From contig WYBB01000210.1 in NCBI GenBank assembly GCA_011526585.1, positions 1 to 64,000 of the forward strand: a DNA stretch of 64,000 nt, read 5' to 3'. Source of the stretch: Deltaproteobacteria bacterium. Lineage in GTDB: Bacteria > Myxococcota_A > UBA9042 > PHBI01. Below the pieces are notes generated by a model. The model was given only the letters and a program-made list of their open reading frames with translations, had not been told where the DNA came from and made no database searches. The position numbers and the translations under genes are program-made. Below, piece after piece: positions 34,978 to 42,660 of the stretch. Each line of letters begins with the position of its first letter. Position 1 is the stretch's first letter.

Positions 34978-35628
34978 CTACTTGAAGGGCGGGCCGTGGA
35001 TCCAGCCGACCAGCGCGTAGCGCACGCCGCGCGTCACCGGGTGCACGCGGTGCAGCATGAAGCTCGGGAAGATGATGAGGCTGCCGCGCTCGCGCAGGAC
35101 CGGCGAGAGCCCGGGAATCTCCGGGTTGAGGAGCGGCGAGTAGGTCGCGAACTCGAGGTCGCCGCCGTCGTAGTCGTCGGCCCGCGAGAGCTGAAGCGAG
35201 AAGCTCAGCTTGCGTGTGCCGCCCGGCGGGCCGGTGAAGCTGTTGTCGGTGTGCCAGGTGAAGTGGTCGCCGATCTGGTAGCGGTTGATGAAAGTCGGAT
35301 CGTAGTCGCGCAGCCCGTCGACGTCGAAGCCGTAGACGTGCTGGCCGATCCCGGTGATCAGCCCGGCGAGCTCGGTGACGAGCTCCTTGGGCGCGCCGGT
35401 CGACAGGCCGCAGCGCCTCACCTCGGGGGCCACGCCGCGCATGCGCGTCTCGTTCTCGCCGTCGGGTGTGGTGCGGGCGCGCGCGACCGAGCCCGCGAGC
35501 CAGCCGGACTCGTTCGCCAACTGGATCACCGCGTCGAAGTCGATCTGGCAGTCGAGGCACATGACGTGGTGGCACGCCGAGACCTCACCCTGCGCGCCGT
35601 AGGCGCTGCCCGCGTTGTGAGCGCTCAT
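34978..35628 (-). CDS. 2OG-Fe(II) oxygenase of the prolyl 4-hydroxylase/PKHD type
   Basis: Non-heme iron dioxygenase of 216 aa. Iron ligands are His and Asp of FTWHTDNSF and the distal His of MLHRVHPV; GVRYALVGWIHGP carries the Arg that anchors 2-oxoglutarate. SLIIFPSFMLHRV is typical of P4H-like enzymes that act on peptides or proteins. The N-terminus holds a Cys/His cluster (CHHVMCLDC). AAGGAG lies 5 nt before the ATG, which overlaps the stop of the upstream repeat protein (ATGA), so the two are made together. That coupling suggests the repeat protein is a partner or substrate (inference). Confidence 0.88.
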   Translation of the reverse strand: MSAHNAGSAYGAQGEVSACHHVMCLDCQIDFDAVIQLANESGWLAGSVARARTTPDGENETRMRGVAPEVRRCGLSTGAPKELVTELAGLITGIGQHVYGFDVDGLRDYDPTFINRYQIGDHFTWHTDNSFTGPPGGTRKLSFSLQLSRADDYDGGDLEFATYSPLLNPEIPGLSPVLRERGSLIIFPSFMLHRVHPVTRGVRYALVGWIHGPPFK

Positions 35629-36767
35629 GGCTCCTTCTTGGCGATCGAGATCCCCGGCAACGCCGCCGCCGGTCCGGGCGTGCCCGCGCCCTGCGGTGCC
35701 TGCGCCTGGGCTTGCGCCTTGGCCTTGGCGATCTCGGTCCACTCCGCCTCGTAGCGTCGCAGGCGCTCGTCGACGACCGGCATGTTCTTGCGGTTGACCG
35801 GCTCGGCGTGCGCGGCGTCGTGGCGGGCCATCAGCTCGGCGATCTCGGCGAGCCGGTCGCAGACCTCGGAGAGGCGCTGCAGGTTGCGCGTGACGCGCGC
35901 CTGCCCGGCGTACTCGCGCTGATAGACCTGGAAGAGCTGATTGGCGACGAGCCCGAGCTGGTTGCTCACGTCGCGCGGGGCGACGTTGGCGATAGCCTTG
36001 TCGAGCTCGGGCACCTCCGCGCGCCAGAGCTCGAGGCTCTTCAGCAAGACCGGCAGGTTCTTGTCGTCGTCCGGCGTGAGCGTCGCGAGCTCCGCGGTGA
36101 TCGCCTCGAGCATCGCGATGATGCGGCGAAGCCGCGCCGGCGCGCAGGTCGGCCGCGGCTGCCCGGCGAAGTGCACGCGATATTGATCCAGCGCCGACTG
36201 CGCCTCGGCGAGCAGCGCGTTGACCTTCACCGCCGGCTCGGCCGTGCGCCGCAGCTTGTCGATCTCGCCGCGCTCGTCCTTGAGGAGCTCGAGCTGACCG
36301 CGCAGGCTGTCGAGCGAGTCCTTCTTCACCTCGGGGTGCTCGGCCAGCGCCTCGAGCCGCGGCAGCGCCTGCGCGAGCGTGCCGATGATCGCGTCGAGGC
36401 GCCAGAGATCGCGCGTGCGTCGGTCGCGGCCGGCGTAGTGGCGTCGCCAGGTCGCCAGTGCCCGATCGACCGCGAGCCCGAGCGCGTGGATCTCGGCGAT
36501 CTCGGGGCGATCGAACTGCGCCTCGGCGATGGCGTCGCGCTCGGCGCGGTAGAGCTGCAGGCGCTCGACGACGACCTTCTCGAGCGCGTCGCCCTTTTCG
36601 CCGGGGATCCCCTTGGCCTTCTTCGCGAGCACCGCCGCCTTCTCGAGGATCTTCTCGAGCTCGGCGAGGTCGCGCGTGTGGCGCGGCTTGCCGGCGAACT
36701 CACGTGTCCAGCGGTTGTGGAGCTTGTCGCTCAGGGTGCGGATCGATGCGAGCGTAGCCTTGGCCAT
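35625..36767 (-). CDS. Helical protein made of four ~87-residue tandem repeats; function unknown
   Basis: No known family recognised. 380 aa, predicted almost entirely alpha-helical and charged, with no signal peptide or TM segment. The signature [WY]xx[EH][FY]AGxxRxT recurs at residues 20, 107, 196 and 282 (REFAGKPRHT, RHYAGRDRRT, VHFAGQPRPT, REYAGQARVT). Each copy is followed by a heptad-like helix with an RLxxI core and a second helix (LPVLLKSLELWRAE in repeat 3). The end is Gln/Ala/Pro-rich. The 2OG oxygenase overlaps its stop codon. The cytochrome gene upstream stops 13 bases before its start. It was probably built by internal duplication. Cytosolic scaffold or oxygenase substrate are possibilities only. 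Confidence 0.8.
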   Translation of the reverse strand: MAKATLASIRTLSDKLHNRWTREFAGKPRHTRDLAELEKILEKAAVLAKKAKGIPGEKGDALEKVVVERLQLYRAERDAIAEAQFDRPEIAEIHALGLAVDRALATWRRHYAGRDRRTRDLWRLDAIIGTLAQALPRLEALAEHPEVKKDSLDSLRGQLELLKDERGEIDKLRRTAEPAVKVNALLAEAQSALDQYRVHFAGQPRPTCAPARLRRIIAMLEAITAELATLTPDDDKNLPVLLKSLELWRAEVPELDKAIANVAPRDVSNQLGLVANQLFQVYQREYAGQARVTRNLQRLSEVCDRLAEIAELMARHDAAHAEPVNRKNMPVVDERLRRYEAEWTEIAKAKAQAQAQAPQGAGTPGPAAALPGISIAKKEP

Positions 36768-36780
36768 GTCGTGTCGTCGG

Positions 36781-38289
36781 TCAGAGGGTCTTGAGGTACT
36801 CGAGCAGCGCCCGGCGCTCCGCGTCGCTCAGCGGGTCACCGTAGAAGTGTCCGCCGTTGCCGTGGCCGAGGAGCGTGGTGTCGTAGACGAAGCGCTTGTT
36901 GGCGCTGGTGATCTCGGCGTGGCCGACCTCGCTCACCGTGAAGCGGAGCCCGATCGCCTCGGCGTCCCAGCCGCTCGCGCGCCGCCAGTAGCGCGGGCGC
37001 AGGCGCGAGTCGAGGAGCGCCGCCAGGGTCGGCACCGAGCCGTTGTGCAGAAACGGCGCGGTCGCCCAGATCCCGTCGAGCGGCGGCGGCACGTAGCCCG
37101 GCTGCGGCTCGAGGTAGGCGGTCTCGCCGTAGAAGGACTGGTTGAACCAGTCGACGAAGCGCGTGGCAGCGTGCGTGGCGCCGAGCGCCAGCGCCTCGTC
37201 CGTCGTGACCTCGTCGGCGTGCACCCACAGGTTCGGGTAGGTGTCCTCGGCGTCGCTCGCGCCGTAGGTGCCGTGGCACTTCGCGCAGGTCGCGAGGAAG
37301 ACCGCCTCGCCCTCGCTCGCCAGCGTGCGGTCGATCGGTCCGAGCGTCTCCTCGGGCCAGCGCGGCGCCTCCAGCGCGAGGATCCACGCACGCACGTCGC
37401 CGAAGGTCTCGTCGATCGCGGCGGCCTCCTCGCGCGAGTCGACGCACAGGGTCGCAGTCGTCATCATGATGCGCGCGTGGTCGCCGCGGCCGGCCGCCGC
37501 GTAGAACATCGCGTGCTTCTTCTTCATGCGCCACAAGGGGGGCACGTCGACCGGCAGCACGATCTGCGGCGGCGGCTCGATGAGCGGCTCGTCGTGCCAC
37601 GCGAGCGTCTCCGGATCGCGGTGCGCGAAGAGGATCCCCGCCAGGTTGTCGGCCGGGTTGGTGCCGGCGACCGCGCTCTGCACCCAGGGCGCCACCGTGC
37701 TCAGGCGATCGGCGAAGCGCACCAGCTCGGCGTAGCTCGCCGGCTCGAGCAGATCCTCCAGCAGCGCGACCTGGCCCTCGAACTGCGCGATCTGGCTTGC
37801 GAATCCGCCGAAGTCCAGCGTGTTGTCAGGCGCGCCGAGCACGAGCTCGCCCGCGACCTCGCCGGCGTGGCAGGTGAAGCAGTTCGGGCCGATGACCTCG
37901 ACCCCCGAGGCGGTGACGAACTGGCTCAGATAATAAGGTAGCGGACCGTCGCGGCCGGGCAGCGGCGGCTCGTCGCCGAAGACGCCCGCCTGGTCGGCGA
38001 TCGGGTAGAGCTCGGCGGGCACGCCGCAGCCGACATAGGCGCCGGCCGCCAGGGTCGCGAAGCCGCGCGCCGGATCACCACCGCGTTGCGGCTCGGCGGC
38101 GATCGGCGTGCCGGGCAGCTCCTCGGCGTCGACCTCGCTCGTCGCGTCGGCTCCGTCGTCCGCTACGTCCACCAGCGCGTCGGGCGTGGCATCCGGCAAC
38201 GTGCGCCCGGACTCCTCGCAGGCAGCGCCGAGGACGGCGCCGATCACCGCCACCGAGAACCGAGGACTTCGCGCGCACCCACCGCTCAT
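36781..38289 (-). CDS. Di-heme c-type cytochrome lipoprotein (cytochrome c peroxidase/RoxA-like superfamily)
   Basis: Secreted lipoprotein of 502 aa: the signal ends VLGAAC, then an acidic Asp/Ala linker to about residue 60. Two heme-binding motifs are present, CFTCH near residue 137 and CAKCH near 342. Other landmarks are PPLWRMKKKHAMFYAAAGRGDHARI, PPLDGIWATAPFLHNGSVPTL and a C-terminal PLSDAERRALLEYLKTL typical of cytochrome c domains. The PPLDGIW...LHNGSVPTL block is shared by di-heme peroxidases and rubber oxygenases. The substrate is unknown. It starts 25 nt after the fecR-like gene and precedes the repeat-protein gene by 13 nt, so all may be co-transcribed. Confidence 0.87.
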   Translation of the reverse strand: MSGGCARSPRFSVAVIGAVLGAACEESGRTLPDATPDALVDVADDGADATSEVDAEELPGTPIAAEPQRGGDPARGFATLAAGAYVGCGVPAELYPIADQAGVFGDEPPLPGRDGPLPYYLSQFVTASGVEVIGPNCFTCHAGEVAGELVLGAPDNTLDFGGFASQIAQFEGQVALLEDLLEPASYAELVRFADRLSTVAPWVQSAVAGTNPADNLAGILFAHRDPETLAWHDEPLIEPPPQIVLPVDVPPLWRMKKKHAMFYAAAGRGDHARIMMTTATLCVDSREEAAAIDETFGDVRAWILALEAPRWPEETLGPIDRTLASEGEAVFLATCAKCHGTYGASDAEDTYPNLWVHADEVTTDEALALGATHAATRFVDWFNQSFYGETAYLEPQPGYVPPPLDGIWATAPFLHNGSVPTLAALLDSRLRPRYWRRASGWDAEAIGLRFTVSEVGHAEITSANKRFVYDTTLLGHGNGGHFYGDPLSDAERRALLEYLKTL

Positions 38290-38314
38290 GCGCGCCGCGA
38301 TAACACAGATGCGC

Positions 38315-39502
38315 TCACAAGGGCGAGTTCAGCGTAAACGCATAGATCTTCGACGGGTAGCCGACGAAGCCGTCGACGTCGACCGGCGTCACGCGCCAGA
38401 ACCACTTGCCCGGCGTCAGCGTGTCGGGGATCGGCAGCTTCTCCATCGTCGCCTCGATCATGCGCCAGCTCTTCGAGAACTGGGCGTCCTGCGCCAGCTC
38501 GACGCGATAGCGCGCCGCCTCGCCGACCGGCACCCAGCGCAGGAGGTCACCGGCGTCCGCGCGCCCGAAGAGCGGCCACTCGGGCAGCGGCGAGACGAGC
38601 AGTGGGCGGGGCTCCTCGGGGCGGCCGTCGTGATCGACGCGCGAGCCCTTGCCCTCGGGCACGAAGATGTTGCTGATGCGCCCGCCGAAGGTGACCGTGC
38701 CGCCGAGCGTCTCGACGCGGCTCAGCTGCGGCTCGGGCTGCGCGATGCGGAAGACCATGCCGCGCACGCCGGCGATGGCGTTGCCGGTGACGAGGTAGAA
38801 GGGGCCGTCGCGCTCGGCGGCGATCACCACGGCCTCGCCGCGCAGCATGTGCACCTGGACGTTGCGCCGGCCCGAGGTCTCGAGCTGCACCTGGCCCACG
38901 CGCAGGGCGCTGTTCTCCATGAGGAAGATGTGCGACTCGTCGAGCAGCTTGAGCAGCACGACCGAGCCCTTGCCGGTCTCGAGGTAGTCGCTGCCCGAGA
39001 GCAGCATGCCCGGTGTCGCCTCACGCAGCTGGCCGAGCTGGTGGCCGGCGAAGACGCGGCCCGAGATCGTCTGCACCTGCGCCACCGAGCGCGCGGCGCG
39101 CCGCTCGACGAAGGCGACGTAGATCGCGTCCTTCTCGTCGGGCCGCGCCATCGGCACCACGGTCGAGACCATGCTGCGCTGGAGGCCGTTGTCGGCGAGC
39201 TTGTCGGCGACGTAGTTGGCGACGTCCATGCCGCGCTCGCGCATCGCCTTGTCGTTGGGCACGCGCGCGGCGATCGTCACGGTCTGCAGCTCGGCGAGCT
39301 TGAGCAGCTCGGCGGCGACCGCCTTGATGCAGGTCTCACCTTCGGGCGACTTCGCGAGGTCGAGGGTCAGGCGCTGGCCGAACGACATCGCGCCCTCGCC
39401 GATCTTGATGCCACCGCACGGGTTGCTCGCGGCGCGCGCGCTCGACAGCGCGAGCGCGCACCCGACGACGAGGCCGATGAATGCGAGGCGGGTCGGGCTC
39501 AT
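38315..39502 (-). CDS. Exported FecR-domain protein with an OmpA-like N-terminal region
   Basis: 395 aa with a Sec signal (LAFIGLVVGCALALSSARA). Residues about 35-125 follow the layout of an OmpA C-terminal domain (LLKLAELQTVTIAARV ... ERGMDVANYVADKLADNGL) but lack the GHTD and arginine peptidoglycan-binding residues. A FecR-type beta domain follows (ISGRVFAGHQLGQLREATPGMLLSGSDYLETGKGS cut across 145-180, then GNAIAGVRGMVF), and the C-terminus resembles a fibronectin-like repeat (ARYRVELAQDAQFSKSW). GGAG lies 8 nt before the ATG, and only 5 nt separate it from the ompA stop. Likely a periplasmic partner of that OmpA protein. Confidence 0.82.
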   Translation of the reverse strand: MSPTRLAFIGLVVGCALALSSARAASNPCGGIKIGEGAMSFGQRLTLDLAKSPEGETCIKAVAAELLKLAELQTVTIAARVPNDKAMRERGMDVANYVADKLADNGLQRSMVSTVVPMARPDEKDAIYVAFVERRAARSVAQVQTISGRVFAGHQLGQLREATPGMLLSGSDYLETGKGSVVLLKLLDESHIFLMENSALRVGQVQLETSGRRNVQVHMLRGEAVVIAAERDGPFYLVTGNAIAGVRGMVFRIAQPEPQLSRVETLGGTVTFGGRISNIFVPEGKGSRVDHDGRPEEPRPLLVSPLPEWPLFGRADAGDLLRWVPVGEAARYRVELAQDAQFSKSWRMIEATMEKLPIPDTLTPGKWFWRVTPVDVDGFVGYPSKIYAFTLNSPL

Positions 39503-39507
39503 GCTGG

Positions 39508-41274
39508 CTACTCCGGGATCGGGACGGGCACGCGCTCGAGCGGCGCCGGCGTGTTGGTGTCGGCGTACTCGACGATCTCGAACTCGACGCGCCGGTTGGC
39601 GGCGCGCCCCTTCGGCGTCGTATTCTTGTCGATCGGATCGTCCTCGCCAACCCCCAGGGTCTCGAGGCGCGACTCGGCGATCCCCTTCTGGGTGAGGTAC
39701 GCCGCGACCGAGAGCGCCCTCTCCGAACTTAACCGCTTATTGAAATCCGCCGGTCCGACGTCGTCCGTGTGCCCCTCGATGCGCAGCCTGACGATGTCGT
39801 CGCGCGCGACGAGCAGCGCCGCGATCGCGTCGAGCAGCTCGAAGCTGCGTGGCTGGATCGTCGCCCTGCCGGTGTCGAAGTAGATCTTGTCGGTGATGGT
39901 GAGCTGGCGCGAGAGATCGTCGACGCGCACCGGTCCCGTCGCGATGTCGGGGCAGCCATCGTCGTCCTCGAAGCCGTTCTTCACCTCGGCGAGGGTGCTG
40001 CAGCGATCGGCGACGTCGAGCACGCCGTCGTTGTCGTTGTCGGGCTCGGGGCAGCCGTCGGCGTCCTGGAAGCCGTCGTAGTCCTCGGCGAGATCGGGGC
40101 AGTGATCGTAGGCGTTGGGGATCGAGTCGCCGTCGTCGTCGCGCGCGAGCGCGTCGGGATCCTCCTGGCCATCGCGCGCGCGCTCGAACGCCAGCGCCTC
40201 GTCGGGGCAGCCGTCCTTGTCGGAGAAGCCGTTCTTCGTCTCGGGCTCGTTCGGGCAGATGTCGGCCTCGTCGAGGATCCCGTCGAAGTCGTTGTCGGGG
40301 TCGCCGCAGGCGTCGTCGTCCTCGAAGCCGTCGAAGTCCTCCTCGCCGTAGGGGCAATCGCGGTAGCCGCCGTAGCGCACGCCGAAGAGCGCGCGCACGT
40401 CGGGCGAGCCGTAGCCGCGCGTGAGCCCGGCGCCGGCGCCCGCGTAGACCGCGAGGTCCTTGATACCGCGCCACTCGAGGCCGCCGAGGAACTCGAAGGG
40501 GGGATCCTCGAGCGCCTGGTCGGGCAGCTCGAAGGCGCCGGAGAAGGACGTGAGCACCGAGAAGAGCTGGTCGCCGAGGAAGAAGGAGAGCTTCATGCCG
40601 AGGCCCCAGGTCAGCTCGCCGCCGAGCTCGAGGCCGCCCGAGCTGGTCGTGTCGCGCACGCGCCCGCCGGCGTTCACGGTGAGGCGGAAGTAGTACGCCG
40701 GGTTCCAGTCGAGCACCACGCGCGGCTCGATCGAGACGCTGCCGAAGCCGGCGAAGGTCTGGCCGGTGGGCAGCGAGAGCGGCAGCGCCAGCGCCAGCGC
40801 GAACTGGCGGCCGCCGTCGACGATGCGCACCTTGGGCACGAAGCGCAGGTCGCCGAGCTGGAAGCCGTCGGGCGGGGCGACGCCCGGATAGAGGTCGGGA
40901 AACGCCGGACCGATCGCCTGCGCGACGACGAGCGGCATGGCGATGCCGAGCTCGAGGCGCTCCCAGAGGGAGAACGCCCCCATCACGTTGAGGGTGCCCT
41001 GGCCGTCGACGATCCCCGACTTGAAGCCGGCCCCTTTACGATCGGTGAGCAGCACGACGTCGGCGTGGTCGTAGACCAGCCCGAGCGTGAGCCCGGTGTG
41101 CGGGGCCATGAAGCCGCCGATCAGGTGGAGGAAGTCCGAGGCGCCCGGGCCCGGACGGAACTGCTGCACGTCGATGCCGTCCTCGCGGGGAGGCGCGGCG
41201 GATGCGGGCGCCGCGGCGGCGGCCACCGCGCACGCGAGCGCGACCGAGAGGATGTGGCGATGCAAGGCGAGCAA
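39508..41274 (-). CDS. OmpA-family outer-membrane protein with thrombospondin type-3 repeats
   Basis: About 588 aa from a TTG start placed just before a signal peptide (HILSVALACAVAAAAAPASA); no ATG/GTG fits and the frame is open upstream, so the start is uncertain. A beta-barrel region (about 25-330) is followed by acidic Asp-rich calcium-binding TSP3 repeats (DNDFDGILDEADICP, DNDNDGVLDVADRC) to about 465. A C-terminal OmpA domain has IEGHTDDVGPADFNKRLSSERA and GRAANRRVEFEI, so peptidoglycan-binding residues are intact. It links the outer membrane to the wall. It heads an operon with the FecR-domain protein. Confidence 0.88.
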   Translation of the reverse strand: MLALHRHILSVALACAVAAAAAPASAAPPREDGIDVQQFRPGPGASDFLHLIGGFMAPHTGLTLGLVYDHADVVLLTDRKGAGFKSGIVDGQGTLNVMGAFSLWERLELGIAMPLVVAQAIGPAFPDLYPGVAPPDGFQLGDLRFVPKVRIVDGGRQFALALALPLSLPTGQTFAGFGSVSIEPRVVLDWNPAYYFRLTVNAGGRVRDTTSSGGLELGGELTWGLGMKLSFFLGDQLFSVLTSFSGAFELPDQALEDPPFEFLGGLEWRGIKDLAVYAGAGAGLTRGYGSPDVRALFGVRYGGYRDCPYGEEDFDGFEDDDACGDPDNDFDGILDEADICPNEPETKNGFSDKDGCPDEALAFERARDGQEDPDALARDDDGDSIPNAYDHCPDLAEDYDGFQDADGCPEPDNDNDGVLDVADRCSTLAEVKNGFEDDDGCPDIATGPVRVDDLSRQLTITDKIYFDTGRATIQPRSFELLDAIAALLVARDDIVRLRIEGHTDDVGPADFNKRLSSERALSVAAYLTQKGIAESRLETLGVGEDDPIDKNTTPKGRAANRRVEFEIVEYADTNTPAPLERVPVPIPE

Positions 41275-41558
41275 GGTGACACCCCGGTCCGAGTAGTTGC
41301 AGGTTGATACAACGATTCGTCGCAGCGCGCGACAAAGGCGGGCGAGGGGGCCCGGGACCGCACGCCCACGCGCGTTGGCCGGGCGCGCCCCATGACGGAG
41401 GGTGATCGGCGCGCGACGGCCAGCCGTGCGGGTCGGGCGCGTCACGGTTACAGGCGGGGCGAGCGCGTGGGCGGCGTGGCGCCCATCGTGCAATCGCCTC
41501 GTGCGGCCGCGCCCTTCACGCTTTGCGGCGCCGCGGCCCTTCAAACTCGGAGACGATC
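41275..41558. other. Divergent intergenic region between ompA and the small ORF
   Basis: This 284-base gene-free stretch must hold the minus-strand ompA promoter and a plus-strand promoter. A short palindrome GTTG-ata-CAAC lies just upstream of ompA (around 41300). No element could be assigned with confidence; the remainder is featureless GC-rich sequence. Confidence 0.35.
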
Positions 41559-41735
41559 ATGCGTGACTACACCCCCGACGAGCTGAGGCGCGGACGCTTC
41601 CTCCGCCACTTCATGGGGCTCGACAAGCGCATCGACGAGGACCCGACCGACGAGATGCTCGCGATCCCGGCGGGCGCCGAGTTCCCGAAGACGCGCGAGA
41701 CCGTGCGTCCCGGGCGCATGCGCCGCGCCTCCTGA
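41559..41735 (+). CDS. 58-residue charged hypothetical protein
   Basis: Not recognised. The ATG at 41559 has CGGAG about 7 nt upstream, and the codons keep the G/C-rich third positions of neighbouring genes. The product begins MRDYTPDELRRGRFLRHF and is rich in Arg, Asp and Glu with no membrane segment or cysteine; the tail is basic (RPGRMRRAS). A 12-bp palindrome TCGACCGGTCGA lies 5 bases after the stop. It may be a genuine small protein, but only reading-frame and ribosome-site evidence supports it. Confidence 0.5.
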   Translation: MRDYTPDELRRGRFLRHFMGLDKRIDEDPTDEMLAIPAGAEFPKTRETVRPGRMRRAS

Positions 41736-41852
41736 GCGTTCGACCGGTCGAGTGCACGCGCGGGGTGCGGGCCGCGCGGGGCTCATGCAGATGACGAGAC
41801 GTTGGGGTCATGGTCATATCGGGGCGGCCACAGCCAGCGTGGAGTCCCGATA

Positions 41853-42653
41853 ATGAGCGATCCCCATGACGCACACATCGCCGCCAACCGCGCGATGTGG
41901 GACGAGACGGCGGCGATCCACGAGCGCGCCCGCTTCCAGGCGCTGCTCGACCAGATCGCGGCCGGCGGCTTCTCGACCCTCGACGAGACCGAGCGCGCGA
42001 TCTTCGATCGCCTCGGCGTCGCGCGCGGGCTCGACGTCGCGCAGCTCTGCTGCAACAACGCGCGCGAGCTGCTCTCGCTCAAGCTCGCCGGCGCGGGCCG
42101 CTGCACCGGCTTCGACCTCTCCGAGCGCTTCCTCGACCAGGGGCGCCGCCTGGCGAGCGCCGCGGGCGTGGAGCTCGAGCTGATCGCCGGCAGCGTCTAC
42201 GAGATCCCGCGCGCCTTCGACGGCGCCTTCGACGTCGTCTACGTCACGGTCGGCGCGATCGGCTGGCTGCCCGAGCTCGATCGCTTCTTCGCCGTGGTGG
42301 CGCGGCTCCTGCGACCGGGCGGCGCGCTCTTCATGTACGAGATGCACCCCTGCCTCGACATGCTCGACCCCGACAAGGGCTTCGCGATCCAGCACTCGTA
42401 CTTCCGCACCGAGCCCTACGTCGGCGAGGGCGACCCGGACTACTTCGACCCGAGCGCGACCGTGAGCGCGCGCTCGTACTGGTTCCACCACCGCCTCTCG
42501 CAGGTGATCGGGGGCGCGCTCCGCAACGGGCTCGCGCTCGAGAGCTTCGACGAGCACGCGCACGATGTCTCGATGGTCTTCGCGCACCTGGCGCCGGCGG
42601 GGCTCCTGCCGCTGTCGTACACGCTGGTCGCGCGCAAGGCGCCGGCGGCGTGA
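41853..42653 (+). CDS. Class I SAM-dependent methyltransferase
   Basis: 266 aa, start chosen at the ATG with GGAG upstream. The Rossmann motif I is an unusual Cys-containing form (VAQLCCNNAREL), followed by the acidic motif II (TGFDLSERFLDQ), LIAGSVYEIP, and FDVVYVTVGAIGWLPELDRFF with LLRPGGALFMYEMHP for motifs III-IV. These motifs fit small-molecule methyltransferases of the Methyltransf_11/25 type. The substrate is not predictable. It converges on gnd with a 7-base gap. Confidence 0.88.
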   Translation: MSDPHDAHIAANRAMWDETAAIHERARFQALLDQIAAGGFSTLDETERAIFDRLGVARGLDVAQLCCNNARELLSLKLAGAGRCTGFDLSERFLDQGRRLASAAGVELELIAGSVYEIPRAFDGAFDVVYVTVGAIGWLPELDRFFAVVARLLRPGGALFMYEMHPCLDMLDPDKGFAIQHSYFRTEPYVGEGDPDYFDPSATVSARSYWFHHRLSQVIGGALRNGLALESFDEHAHDVSMVFAHLAPAGLLPLSYTLVARKAPAA

Positions 42654-42660
42654 TGGGCGA

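Noticed and set aside
41713..41724. GGCGCATGCGCC palindrome at the end of the small ORF
   Set aside because: Short self-complementary GC words are frequent at this base composition and this one lies within coding sequence.
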